Source of the DNA: Polaribacter septentrionalilitoris | GTDB taxonomy: Bacteria > Bacteroidota > Bacteroidia > Flavobacteriales > Flavobacteriaceae | Assembly: GCF_009832745.1 (NCBI RefSeq) | Contig: NZ_VRMJ01000049.1 | Coordinates: 1 to 42,416 of the forward strand | DNA: 42,416 nt | Direction of reading: 5' to 3' | Part shown: one piece after another, positions 1 through 8,697 of the stretch | Numbering within the stretch: position 1 is the first letter of the stretch | How the letters are laid out: each line of letters opens with the position of its first letter | Program-made: the position numbers and the translations under genes | The notes under the pieces: generated by a model | Told to the model about the DNA's origin: nothing | Database searches by the model: none | The model's input: only the letters and a program-made list of their open reading frames with translations

Positions 1-136
1 AGAACATCTTTTTACCATGAAGTACTTTGGCATAATAATCTACTTTAGTAGTTACTGATAAGTTGGATAAAAGAGCTTCTGGTATAACTCTCAATAATTG
101 ATTTACTGAAATTTTATGATCTTTAAAAACTGACAT
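1..136 (-). CDS. IS4-like transposase, N-terminal fragment cut by the window edge
   Basis: Reading leftward from the ATG at 136 gives 45 codons with no stop before the window ends. The product begins MSVFKDHKISVNQLLRVIPE and continues with a DYYAKVLHGKKMF stretch. This resembles the N-terminus of Bacteroidota IS4-family DDE transposases, in which a short helical region with an IPEALLS-type motif precedes the catalytic core. The DDE residues would lie outside the window, so activity cannot be judged. A plausible promoter (-33 CAA/TTG at 185-187, -7 TATCTTTT at 164-157) and a leftward hairpin terminator lie between it and rsmB, as expected for an insertion sequence shielding its transposase from outside transcription. 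The assignment rests on remembered family resemblance over 45 residues only. A non-IS protein remains possible. Confidence 0.6.
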   Translation of the reverse strand, partial: MSVFKDHKISVNQLLRVIPEALLSNLSVTTKVDYYAKVLHGKKMF

Positions 137-156
137 AAATAGCTGATTATCAGATA

Positions 157-187
157 AAAAGATACGTAAATATTATCAAATAAACAA
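157..187 (-). promoter_or_regulatory. Possible transposase promoter
   Basis: On the minus strand TTG (187-185) is followed after 20 nt by TATCTTTT (164-157), close to the Bacteroidota pattern TTTG / TAnnTTTG with 19-21 nt spacing. The transposase ATG begins at 136, giving a leader of about 15-20 nt. The match is imperfect at the last base. Confidence 0.35.
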
Positions 188-242
188 GCTAAATAGTTGA
201 TTTTTAGTTTCTTAAATAGTAATTTATTGTGTTTTATAAAAC

Positions 243-270
243 AAAAAAGTCGGAAGAAAAATCTTCCGAC
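243..270 (-). terminator. Intrinsic terminator pointing at the transposase
   Basis: GTCGGAAGA (249-257) pairs perfectly with TCTTCCGAC (262-270) around an AAAA loop. On the minus strand the hairpin is followed by six T (248-243). It would stop leftward transcription before the transposase gene, a common arrangement near insertion-sequence ends. Confidence 0.7.
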
Positions 271-301
271 CATGACTAACCTAAGGGTCGCTTTTTTATT
301 G

Positions 302-309
302 TAAATTTG
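302..309 (+). promoter_or_regulatory. -7 box of rsmB
   Basis: TAAATTTG is an exact match to TAnnTTTG. The box ends 18 nt before the ATG at 328. An in-frame upstream ATG-less start at 307 lies inside the box, so 328 is the better start. No good -33 TTTG is visible 19-21 nt upstream. Confidence 0.6.
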
Positions 310-327
310 CATCCATTTCCTAAGAAT

Positions 328-1539
328 ATGAGACTACACAGAAACTTAACCTTTGCTGTTATAGACAGCATTAGAGATATATTTAACGAAGGTGTTTACG
401 CAGACAAAGCTGTAGAAAAAGCACTTAAACGCGATAAACGTTGGGGAGCTAGAGATCGAAAATTTGTAGCTGAAACTATCTATGAAATTGTTCGTTGGAA
501 CAGACTCTATGCAGAAATAGCTGAAGTAAAACCGCCTTTTAAAAGAGATGATATATGGCGTATCTTTTCTGTTTGGTGTATCTTAAGAGGAATACCTTTA
601 CCAGATTGGAATCAAATTGGTGATGTACCCGTAAGAAGAATTAAAGGACGTTTTGACGAATTATCAAAAATTAGAAAATATAGAGAATCTATTCCTGATT
701 GGATGGATGAACTTTGTGTATCTGAATTAGGTGAAACACTTTGGTCTAAAGAAATTGCTGCTCAAAACCAACAAGCAGAAGTAATTCTAAGAACAAATAC
801 ATTGAATATTTCTAAAGAAATACTTCAAAAAAAATTACGTTCAGAAAATGTAATCACCAAAACAATACCTAATCACCCAGATGCTTTGGTGTTAGAAGAA
901 AGAGCTAATGTTTTTAAAACAGAAGCATTTCATAATGGTTTTTTCGAAGTGCAAGATGCATCCTCTCAATTAGTAGCTGCGTATTTAGATGTAAAACCGG
1001 GAATGAAAGTTGTAGACACTTGTGCTGGTGCTGGTGGTAAGACTTTACACTTAGCCTCTTTAATGGAAAACAAAGGGCAAATCATTGCCATGGACATCTA
1101 CGAGAGTAAATTAAAAAAGTTAAAAATTAGAGCTCGAAGAAACAAAGCTCATAACATAGATTTAAGAGTTATTGACTCTACAAAACCTATCAAAAAATTA
1201 TACGGTAAAGCAGACAGAGTATTAATTGACGCGCCTTGTTCTGGATTGGGAGTAATTAGAAGAAACCCAGATTCTAAATGGAAATTGCAACCTGAATTTA
1301 TAGAAAACATCAAAAAAGTACAACAAGAAGTTTTACTAAGTTATTCTAAAATGGTAAAACCTGGTGGTAAGTTGGTATATGCAACTTGTTCAATTCTTCC
1401 CTCAGAAAATCAACAACAAGTTGATAAATTCTTAACATCTGATGCAGGAAAAGAATTTACCTTTGTAAAAGATAAAAAAATATTCGCCCATATTTCTGGT
1501 TACGATGGGTTTTATATGGCTTTATTAGAAAGAAAATAA
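328..1539 (+). CDS. rsmB: RsmB/NOP2-type rRNA (cytosine-C5) methyltransferase
   Basis: This SAM-dependent enzyme methylates carbon 5 of a cytosine in 16S rRNA; E. coli RsmB acts at C967. The protein has 403 residues from the ATG at 328. The N-terminal third is a helical, NusB-like RNA-binding region. The Rossmann domain carries the SAM-binding DTCAGAGGKT motif (about residues 230-239), the motif IV DAPCSGLG (301-308, Cys304) and the motif VI ATCSILPSEN (352-361, Cys354). The two cysteines are the release and nucleophile pair typical of RNA m5C enzymes, and both are present. There is no C-terminal PUA domain, which argues against RsmF. The rRNA position is inferred from the family. A TAnnTTTG box sits just upstream and an IS4-like fragment lies to the left, so the upstream control region may include IS-derived sequence. 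Confidence 0.88.
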   Translation: MRLHRNLTFAVIDSIRDIFNEGVYADKAVEKALKRDKRWGARDRKFVAETIYEIVRWNRLYAEIAEVKPPFKRDDIWRIFSVWCILRGIPLPDWNQIGDVPVRRIKGRFDELSKIRKYRESIPDWMDELCVSELGETLWSKEIAAQNQQAEVILRTNTLNISKEILQKKLRSENVITKTIPNHPDALVLEERANVFKTEAFHNGFFEVQDASSQLVAAYLDVKPGMKVVDTCAGAGGKTLHLASLMENKGQIIAMDIYESKLKKLKIRARRNKAHNIDLRVIDSTKPIKKLYGKADRVLIDAPCSGLGVIRRNPDSKWKLQPEFIENIKKVQQEVLLSYSKMVKPGGKLVYATCSILPSENQQQVDKFLTSDAGKEFTFVKDKKIFAHISGYDGFYMALLERK

Positions 1540-1571
1540 ACCTTACCATTAATTGCTGGGTATTGGTTTTT
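1538..1571 (+). terminator. Weak hairpin after rsmB
   Basis: AAACC (1538-1542) can pair with GGTTT (1565-1569), extended by TACC/GGTA across a small internal loop and followed by a short T-run. It starts inside the rsmB stop codon. The stem is imperfect, so termination may be partial. Confidence 0.35.
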
Positions 1572-1612
1572 AATTGCTGAAAAAGAAATCATTTTTTAAT
1601 TTAATGTTTATT

Positions 1613-3757
1613 ATGATAAAAAAAACAGCTCTTTTTCTAATAGTTCTTTTTGTTTCTTATAATCTCTTATCTCAAGAGAGTTATTATAACGATGTTAACC
1701 TCAACCTAACAGGAATTACTCTAAAAGAGGAATTAGCAACAAAAATTATAAACACCCACACCCGTTTTTTATTTTATGACCAAATTTGGAGTGCTTCTAA
1801 AGTTACTGATGTAAACCAAGAAGATACCAGCCAAGTAGTATTAATTTATGGTTGGGAAAATGGTTCAGATACTGATATAACCAACAACAGAACTCGAGGT
1901 ATAGATAATAATGGTGGTAGTGTTGGTCAATGGAACAGAGAGCACGTATTTTCTAGGTCTTTAGGAACTCCTAACTTAGGTGAATCTGGTCCTGGTTCTG
2001 ATGCGCATCACTTAAGACCTTCAGATGTTCAGCGTAATTCATCTAGAGGTAACAAAAAATTTGCAATTGGTTCTGGAGCAAACTCTGGAGCTTCAAACGG
2101 TGGGTGGTATCCTGGTGATGAATGGAAAGGTGATGTTGCTAGAATGATGATGTATTTGTATCTTAGATATGGTAATAGATGCTTACCAACAAACGTTGGT
2201 ATTGGCAACTCCTCTGCTACCCCTGATGATATGATCGATTTATTTTTACAATGGAATGCTGAAGACCCTGTTTCTAATTTTGAAAAACAAAGAAATACCT
2301 ATCATGAAAATACTTTAAATCCATATGCTCAAGGAAATAGAAATCCGTTTATTGACAATCCAAGATTAGCCACAAGAATTTGGGGAGGACCAGAAGCTGA
2401 AGATAGCTGGGGAATTTATAGTAATAACGATACAGAGTCTCCAAGTATTCCAACAAATTTATCTACAGCAAATATCACTACTTTTTCTGTAGATTTATCT
2501 TGGACTGCTGCTACAGACAATGTTGCTGTAACTAGTTATGATGTTTTTGTAGAAGGAAACTTAAAAACAAATACATCTAATACATCAGTAACAATATCGG
2601 GTTTAAATTCAAACACAGCTTATGCTTTAACGGTTATAGCTAAAGATTTAGCCAATAATAAGTCTAATGAAAGCTCTCCTGTAAATGTAACAACACTGCA
2701 AGACACAAAGGCTCCAAGTACCCCTACAAACATAACAGTGAGTAATGAAACAGGTACTTCTTTTATTGTAAGTTGGTCTGAAGCTATAGATAATACTGGA
2801 GTTACAGCATATGATATTTATATAGACAATACTTTTTATGTCTCTACAAATCAAATAAATTACACAGTTACTGACTTAAACATCTCTACAACATATAGCA
2901 TTCAAATCTTAGCTAAAGATGCAGCAGGTAATAGTTCTCCCCTATCAACTGCCATAAATGCAACAACAACAGATGGTTCTACAACAACTGCAAACGAGTT
3001 GTTTTTCTCTGAATATGTAGAAGGTTCAAGTAACAACAAAGCCTTAGAAATTGTCAATTTAACGTCTAATGATATCGATTTAAGTTCATATAGCATAAAA
3101 AGACAATCTAATGGAGGTGTTAATGGAAATGATTGGGAAGAAACAGTTGTACTAACTTTAACTGGTTATACTATAAAATCGAATACTACTTTTGTAATTG
3201 TTAATGGAAGTGCTGATGAACAGTTACTGGCAAAAGCAGACCATATTCAACCCAATGCTAGCGAAACCAATTGGGGAGCTCCTATAAGCTTTAATGGTAA
3301 TGATCCTGTTGGGTTATTTAAAAACAATATTTTAATTGATGTTATTGGGACCTACAATGGAGGTTCATCTAACTTTGCCAAAAACAAAACTTTACGCAGA
3401 AAGAGTGATGTTTCGCAGGCAAATACTAATTTTGACCTTAATAATGAGTGGGATGTTTTTCCTGAAGATACTTTTGATGATATGGGTAACCATAGTGCAA
3501 TTACACTTTCATCAGATAGTTTTTCATCAAATAACCTTCAATTTTTTCCAAATCCTGTAGATGATGTGTTAAGAATTCGAAATTCTTCTAATAAATCAAT
3601 ATCTAATTTTAAAATCATAGATTTCTTAGGAAAAGAAGTGTTCTATCAAAAGAATTCATCAGAAGAAATTAACATTCAAAAACTATCAAAAGGAATATAT
3701 CTTCTTAAATTTGAAGTTGATAATAAAACATACTCAACAAAATTTATCAAAAAATAA
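1613..3757 (+). CDS. Secreted endonuclease I-family nuclease with FN3, lamin-tail and T9SS sorting domains
   Basis: This is a predicted extracellular nuclease of the endonuclease I family (PF04231 type), exported through Sec and then the type IX system. From the ATG at 1613 (714 residues) it starts with a hydrophobic signal peptide ending near LLSQ. Starting further upstream would bury the signal in an extra N-terminal extension. The catalytic domain (about residues 22-265) has WNREHVFSRSLG and DAHHLRPSDVQRNSSRGN, including the histidines of the metal-binding active site, and a GGWYPGDEWKGDVARMMMYL block. Two fibronectin type III domains follow (about 275-362 and 366-454), then a lamin-tail-like domain (about 461-602), then a Por_Secre_tail-type domain (about 641-714) with FFPNPVDD and GIYLLKF. 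Its stop overlaps the start of the next nuclease gene (TAATG). Likely role: extracellular DNA or RNA degradation for nutrients. Confidence 0.85.
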   Translation: MIKKTALFLIVLFVSYNLLSQESYYNDVNLNLTGITLKEELATKIINTHTRFLFYDQIWSASKVTDVNQEDTSQVVLIYGWENGSDTDITNNRTRGIDNNGGSVGQWNREHVFSRSLGTPNLGESGPGSDAHHLRPSDVQRNSSRGNKKFAIGSGANSGASNGGWYPGDEWKGDVARMMMYLYLRYGNRCLPTNVGIGNSSATPDDMIDLFLQWNAEDPVSNFEKQRNTYHENTLNPYAQGNRNPFIDNPRLATRIWGGPEAEDSWGIYSNNDTESPSIPTNLSTANITTFSVDLSWTAATDNVAVTSYDVFVEGNLKTNTSNTSVTISGLNSNTAYALTVIAKDLANNKSNESSPVNVTTLQDTKAPSTPTNITVSNETGTSFIVSWSEAIDNTGVTAYDIYIDNTFYVSTNQINYTVTDLNISTTYSIQILAKDAAGNSSPLSTAINATTTDGSTTTANELFFSEYVEGSSNNKALEIVNLTSNDIDLSSYSIKRQSNGGVNGNDWEETVVLTLTGYTIKSNTTFVIVNGSADEQLLAKADHIQPNASETNWGAPISFNGNDPVGLFKNNILIDVIGTYNGGSSNFAKNKTLRRKSDVSQANTNFDLNNEWDVFPEDTFDDMGNHSAITLSSDSFSSNNLQFFPNPVDDVLRIRNSSNKSISNFKIIDFLGKEVFYQKNSSEEINIQKLSKGIYLLKFEVDNKTYSTKFIKK

Positions 3758-4806
3758 TGAACAAATTTTTACTCTCACTTTTTTTACTAATATCTGTTGC
3801 TTTTTACAGTCAGCAAAACTATTACAATGGAATTGATTTTTCGAAAAACGGTATTGCACTAAAAAACGATTTAGCAACAAGAATCATCAATACTCATACT
3901 AATTTTTTATCCTATACTCCTGGAGTTTGGGAAGCTTGTAAAAATACAGATGTAAATCCTGCAAATGCATCGCAAGTAATTTTAATTTATGGGTATAGTA
4001 CTTCAGGAACTACAGGAAGAACAAGAGGAATAAATGATAATGGTGGAAATTCTGGAGATTGGAATAGAGAGCACACCTACCCAAGATCTTTAGGAAATCC
4101 AAACTTAGGTTCATCTGGTGCAGGTGCTGATGCACATCATTTAAGACCTTCTGATGTAAAATATAATAGCGAAAGGGGTAATAAAAGATTTGCAGATGGT
4201 TCCGGAAATTCTGGTGATGTTTCTGGAGGCTGGTATCCTGGTGATGAATGGAAAGGTGATGTTGCAAGAATGATGATGTACATGTATTTACGATACGGAA
4301 ATCAATGTTTACCTTCTGTAGTTGGTGTTGGTAGTAATGCATCTACACCTGATGATATGATTGATTTATTTTTAAAATGGAATGCAGAAGATCCTGTTTC
4401 TACTTTAGAAGATAATAGAAATACTTACCATGAAAACAAGAATAATAGGTATGCACAAGGTAATAGAAACCCCTTTATAGACAATCCTTTTTTAGCTACA
4501 AAAATTTGGGGAAACCCACCTTCTGGTATCAATCAACCTGCAGATAGGTGGGGAACTTTAAGTAATCCTAAAAATGGTATTTCTACATTAAAAGTTTATC
4601 CAAACCCTGTAAAAGGAGACACCTTGTTTTTTAATAAAACTAATTCTTTTTCAGTTGAAATCTTTACGGTAATTGGAAAAAGAGTACTTTCTAAAAAAAT
4701 AAACAACAACAATAAAGTTGATATTTCTACTTTAAAAAATGGCATTTATATTCTTAAAGTATTTAAGAATAATGCATCATTTATTCAAAAGATTTTAGTT
4801 GAATAA
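3757..4806 (+). CDS. Secreted endonuclease I-family nuclease with T9SS type A tail
   Basis: A compact paralogue of the gene before it, 349 residues. It has a signal peptide (MNKFLLSLFLLISVAFYSQ), an endonuclease I domain with WNREHTYPRSLG and ADAHHLRPSDVKYNSERGN, the shared GGWYPGDEWKGDVARMMMY block, and a C-terminal T9SS type A domain (about residues 273-349; VYPNPVKG, GIYILKVF). The FN3 and lamin-tail domains of the neighbour are absent. The ATG at 3757 shares one base with the preceding stop (TAATG), so the two nucleases are probably made from one mRNA by translational coupling. The domain assignment is strong. Whether it prefers DNA or RNA is unknown. Confidence 0.86.
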   Translation: MNKFLLSLFLLISVAFYSQQNYYNGIDFSKNGIALKNDLATRIINTHTNFLSYTPGVWEACKNTDVNPANASQVILIYGYSTSGTTGRTRGINDNGGNSGDWNREHTYPRSLGNPNLGSSGAGADAHHLRPSDVKYNSERGNKRFADGSGNSGDVSGGWYPGDEWKGDVARMMMYMYLRYGNQCLPSVVGVGSNASTPDDMIDLFLKWNAEDPVSTLEDNRNTYHENKNNRYAQGNRNPFIDNPFLATKIWGNPPSGINQPADRWGTLSNPKNGISTLKVYPNPVKGDTLFFNKTNSFSVEIFTVIGKRVLSKKINNNNKVDISTLKNGIYILKVFKNNASFIQKILVE

Positions 4807-4877
4807 TTTATTTTATTTGTTTAAAATGATTGAATAATTTCAATAAGATAAATTCCTACAATTCGGACAAAAAAAAG

Positions 4878-4885
4878 TAAATTTG
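4878..4885 (+). promoter_or_regulatory. -7 box of purL
   Basis: TAAATTTG is an exact TAnnTTTG match, 33 nt before the preferred purL start at 4919. An in-frame ATG at 4883 would fall inside the box, which supports the downstream start. No PurR-type operator or purine riboswitch was recognised in the 110-base spacer. Confidence 0.6.
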
Positions 4886-4918
4886 CATTTTTACAACAAT
4901 TTGCAAACACAACTTATA

Positions 4919-7900
4919 ATGATTCATTTCTTTGGAAACAAAAACAGCAAAGTATTTGCGGTTCAAACAACAAAAGAATTATCTACAGAAACTATTTCTA
5001 AATTAACTTGGTTATTTGGGAACCAACCTAAAATAAATGCGGCGTCTTTAGACGCTTTTTTTATTGGTCCAAGAGCAGCAATGATTACTCCTTGGAGTAC
5101 CAATGCAGTAGAAATCACCCAAAATATGGGAATTTCTGACATCATTAGAATTGAAGAATTTACGAATTGTTCAGAAGATTTTTCTGATTTCGACCCAATG
5201 ATTTCTGAAAAATTCAACGGTCTACACCAAGACACTTTTACAATTAACATTCAACCAGAACCTATTTTAGAGATTGATGATATTGCTGCTTATAATGCAC
5301 AAGAAGGATTGTCTTTGAGTGATGAAGAAGTAACTTATCTAGAAAATGTAGCAAAAAAAATAGGGAGAAAATTAACAGATTCTGAAGTTTTCGGGTTTAG
5401 TCAAGTAAACTCAGAACACTGTCGTCATAAAATATTTAACGGTACTTTTATTATTGATGGTGAAGAAATGCCAACTTCATTATTTAAGTTAATTAAAAAA
5501 ACATCGAAACAACATCCTAATGATATTGTTTCTGCATATAAAGACAATGTTGCGTTTATTAAAGGTCCAAAAGTGGAGCAATTTGCTCCTAAAACTGCTG
5601 ATAAACCCGACTTTTATCAAACTCAAGATTTTGACTCTGTGATTTCTCTAAAAGCAGAAACTCATAATTTTCCAACAACTGTAGAGCCTTTTAACGGTGC
5701 TGCAACTGGTTCTGGAGGAGAAATTAGAGATCGTTTGGCTGGTGGAAAAGGTTCTTTGCCTTTGGCAGGAACTGCGGTTTACATGACTTCATATTCTCGT
5801 TTGGAAGAAAACCGTCCTTGGGAACAAAAGTTTGAAGCTAGAAAATGGTTATATCAAACTCCTATGGATATTTTAATCAAAGCATCTAATGGAGCTTCAG
5901 ATTTTGGAAATAAATTTGGGCAACCATTAATTGTGGGTTCTGTATTGACTTTTGAGCACGAAGAAAATGCAGCTTCAAGTGATGCTAACCCAAGAAAACT
6001 AGGCTTTGACAAAGTAATTATGCAAGCGGGTGGAATTGGCTATGGGAAAGCAGAACAAGCATTAAAAGACACACCAAAAGAAGGCGATAAAATTGTAATT
6101 CTTGGTGGTGAAAACTATAGAATTGGTATGGGTGGTGCTGCTGTTTCTTCTGCAGATACAGGAGAATTTGCTTCTGGAATTGAATTAAACGCAGTACAAC
6201 GTTCAAACCCTGAAATGCAAAAACGTGCTGCAAACGCAGTTCGTGGAATGGTAGAAAGTGATGAGAATTTCATTGTTTCTATTCACGATCATGGTGCAGG
6301 TGGGCATTTAAATTGTTTATCAGAATTGGTAGAAGATACTGGTGGTAAAATCAATTTAGATAAATTGCCAGTAGGAGATCCTACACTATCATCAAAAGAA
6401 ATCATTGGTAACGAATCTCAAGAAAGAATGGGATTGGTTATTGCTGAAAAACATACAGAAACCTTACAAAAAATTGCAGAACGTGAGCGTTCTCCAATGT
6501 ATACTGTTGGTGATGTTACTGGTGATGACAGGTTTACATTTGAGTCGAAAACTAATGGTGCTAAACCAATGGATTTGGCTATGGAAGACATGTTTGGTTC
6601 GTCTCCTAAAACCTTTATGACAGACAAAACAGTTGAAAGAAATTATAAAAATCCACGATACAAAACAAAGAATTTACAGATTTACTTAGAGCAAGTTTTA
6701 CAACTTGAAGCAGTAGCTTGTAAAGATTGGTTAACTAATAAAGTAGATAGATGTGTTGGTGGTAAAGTTGCCAAACAACAATGTGTGGGACCTTTACAAA
6801 TACCATTAAATAATGTTGGTGTAATGGCTCTAGATTACAAAGGAAAAGAAGGAATTGCTACTTCAATTGGGCACTCTCCTATTTCTGGGTTAATTTACCC
6901 AGAAGCTGGAAGTAGAAATTCTATTACAGAAGCTTTAACTAATATTATTTGGGCGCCATTAAAAGATAATTTAGCTTCAATTTCATTATCTGCAAATTGG
7001 ATGTGGCCTTGTAAAAATGAAGGTGAAGATGCAAGATTGTATAAAGCTGTAAAAGCGATTTCAGAATTTTCTATAGATTTAGGCATCAATGTACCAACTG
7101 GAAAAGATTCGCTTTCTATGAAGCAAAAATATCCTGATGGAGATGTGATTTCTCCTGGAACAGTAATTATTTCTGCTGCAGGAAATTGTAATAATATTAC
7201 CAAAGTTGTAGAACCTGTTTTACAAGTTAATGGTGATAATATTTACTACATCAACATCTCTCAAGATGATTTTAAATTAGGAGGAAGTTCTTTCAACCAA
7301 GTGTTAAATACTATTGGTAATGAAGCTCCAGATGTAAAAAATGCATCTTATGTAAAAACAGTGTTTAACACCATTCAAGAATTAATAAAGAGCGATAAAA
7401 TTACTGCTGGACATGATGTGGCTTCAGGTGGATTGATTACTACTTTACTAGAAATGTGTTTTGCTGATGTGAATCTTGGAGCAGATTTTAATCTATCTTC
7501 TTTACATGAAGAAGATTCAATTAAAGTTTTATTTGCAGAAAATTCTGGAATTGTTTTTCAAGCAAATGCTGAAGTAGAAACAACTTTATCAGAAAATGGA
7601 ATTGAATTTTTCAATATTGGTACTGCCAATTCTTCAGGTATAGTAAACATCAAAAATAATGAAGATGATTTCTCTTTTGAGATTTCTGAACTAAGAGATG
7701 TCTGGTACAAAACATCGTATTTATTAGATCAAAAACAAACCGCTAATAATTTAGCAAAAGATAGATTTGATAATTATAAAAATCAACCTTTACAATATAC
7801 TTTTCCTCAGAATTTTACAGGCAAATTTCCTGTCATTTCGAGCGGAGTCGAGAAATCACGCCCAAAAGCAGCAATTATTCGCGAAAAAGGTTCTAATTCA

Positions 7901-8608
7901 GAACGTGAAATGGCAAATGCCATGTATTTAGCAGGTTTTGATGTAAAAGATGTACACATGACCGATTTAATTTCTGGTCGTGAAAATTTAGAAGACATCC
8001 AATTTATTGGTGCTGTTGGTGGTTTTTCAAATTCTGATGTTTTAGGCTCCGCAAAAGGTTGGGCAGGAGCATTTTTATACAATGAAAAAGCAAATAAAGC
8101 CTTGAAAAATTTCTTTGATAGAGAAGATACTTTATCAGTAGGAATTTGTAATGGATGTCAGTTATTTATGGAATTAGAACTCATCAATCCAGAACATACT
8201 GTTCATGGTAAAATGCATCATAATGATTCTCAAAAGCACGAAAGTTCGTTTACTTCTGTAAAAGTTCAAGAAAACAATTCTGTGATGTTATCAACTTTAG
8301 CAGGAACAGAGTTAGGGGTATGGATTTCTCACGGAGAAGGAAAGTTCAATTTACCAGAAGCTGAAGAAAACTACAATATTGTAGCTAAATATGGTTATGA
8401 AGGTTATCCTAATAATCCTAATGGTTCAGATTTTAACACGGCAATGTTGTCAGACAAAACTGGTCGTCATTTAGTTACTATGCCACACATAGAACGTTCA
8501 ATTTTTCAATGGAACTGGGCCAATTATCCAAAAGGTAGAAAAGATGAAGTTTCTCCTTGGTTAGAAGCTTTTGTAAATGCTAAAAATTGGATAATCAATA
8601 ATAATTAA
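4919..8608 (+). CDS. purL: Phosphoribosylformylglycinamidine synthase, single chain (PurL)
   Basis: Fourth step of purine synthesis: FGAR + ATP + glutamine to FGAM. This is the long single-chain form (1229 residues from the ATG at 4919), with synthetase and glutaminase fused. The N-terminal part has FGFSQVNSEHCRHKIF, then the ATP-binding KAETHNFPTTVEPFNGAATG region. A second synthetase half contains VPTGKDSLSMKQKY. The C-terminal class I glutaminase domain begins around residue 982 (AAIIREKGSNSEREMA) and carries the nucleophile in GICNGCQLF (Cys1080) and WISHGEGKF. Oddity: in the linker just before the glutaminase, residues 972-981 (VISSGVEKSR) are encoded by a palindromic repeat typical of flavobacterial intergenic DNA, inserted in frame. 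The ATG at 4919 fits the -7 box position. Transcription ends at a terminator shared with ppdK. Confidence 0.95.
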   Translation: MIHFFGNKNSKVFAVQTTKELSTETISKLTWLFGNQPKINAASLDAFFIGPRAAMITPWSTNAVEITQNMGISDIIRIEEFTNCSEDFSDFDPMISEKFNGLHQDTFTINIQPEPILEIDDIAAYNAQEGLSLSDEEVTYLENVAKKIGRKLTDSEVFGFSQVNSEHCRHKIFNGTFIIDGEEMPTSLFKLIKKTSKQHPNDIVSAYKDNVAFIKGPKVEQFAPKTADKPDFYQTQDFDSVISLKAETHNFPTTVEPFNGAATGSGGEIRDRLAGGKGSLPLAGTAVYMTSYSRLEENRPWEQKFEARKWLYQTPMDILIKASNGASDFGNKFGQPLIVGSVLTFEHEENAASSDANPRKLGFDKVIMQAGGIGYGKAEQALKDTPKEGDKIVILGGENYRIGMGGAAVSSADTGEFASGIELNAVQRSNPEMQKRAANAVRGMVESDENFIVSIHDHGAGGHLNCLSELVEDTGGKINLDKLPVGDPTLSSKEIIGNESQERMGLVIAEKHTETLQKIAERERSPMYTVGDVTGDDRFTFESKTNGAKPMDLAMEDMFGSSPKTFMTDKTVERNYKNPRYKTKNLQIYLEQVLQLEAVACKDWLTNKVDRCVGGKVAKQQCVGPLQIPLNNVGVMALDYKGKEGIATSIGHSPISGLIYPEAGSRNSITEALTNIIWAPLKDNLASISLSANWMWPCKNEGEDARLYKAVKAISEFSIDLGINVPTGKDSLSMKQKYPDGDVISPGTVIISAAGNCNNITKVVEPVLQVNGDNIYYINISQDDFKLGGSSFNQVLNTIGNEAPDVKNASYVKTVFNTIQELIKSDKITAGHDVASGGLITTLLEMCFADVNLGADFNLSSLHEEDSIKVLFAENSGIVFQANAEVETTLSENGIEFFNIGTANSSGIVNIKNNEDDFSFEISELRDVWYKTSYLLDQKQTANNLAKDRFDNYKNQPLQYTFPQNFTGKFPVISSGVEKSRPKAAIIREKGSNSEREMANAMYLAGFDVKDVHMTDLISGRENLEDIQFIGAVGGFSNSDVLGSAKGWAGAFLYNEKANKALKNFFDREDTLSVGICNGCQLFMELELINPEHTVHGKMHHNDSQKHESSFTSVKVQENNSVMLSTLAGTELGVWISHGEGKFNLPEAEENYNIVAKYGYEGYPNNPNGSDFNTAMLSDKTGRHLVTMPHIERSIFQWNWANYPKGRKDEVSPWLEAFVNAKNWIINNN
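7831..7859 (+). repeat. REP-like palindromic repeat embedded in purL
   Basis: The stretch reads TGTCATTTCGAGCGGAG followed by TCGAGAAATCAC. ATTT-CGA pairs with TCG-(AG bulge)-AAAT around a short loop. I recognise this as a family of short palindromic elements that is common in flavobacterial intergenic regions. Here it is read through in frame as VISSGVEKSR in the purL linker. Membership of the dispersed family is from memory; only one copy of this type occurs in the window. Confidence 0.65.
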
Positions 8609-8641
8609 GCATTTATATAGTTTTATTTAAATTAAAAAAAC

Positions 8642-8672
8642 AAAACCCAGAGGCAAATTACCTCTGGGTTTT
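8642..8672. terminator. Bidirectional terminator between purL and ppdK
   Basis: AAAACCCAGAGG (8642-8653) pairs perfectly with CCTCTGGGTTTT (8661-8672) around a 7-nt loop. There is an A-run on the left and a T-run on the right, so it can stop both convergent transcripts. Confidence 0.9.
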
Positions 8673-8697
8673 TCAATCAATAAATTATGGAAACGAA

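Noticed and set aside
103..312. A 69-codon minus-strand frame rich in Phe, Leu and Lys upstream of rsmB
   Set aside because: It runs through a hairpin terminator and the rsmB -7 box and has no protein-like composition; the region is better explained as IS control DNA.
307..327. Seven-codon N-terminal extension of rsmB
   Set aside because: It begins inside the TAAATTTG promoter box; the ATG at 328 gives the usual family N-terminus.
4010..4342. 110-codon minus-strand frame rich in His and Gln inside the second nuclease gene
   Set aside because: It is antisense to a well-conserved catalytic domain, and its odd composition is what complementing that domain produces.
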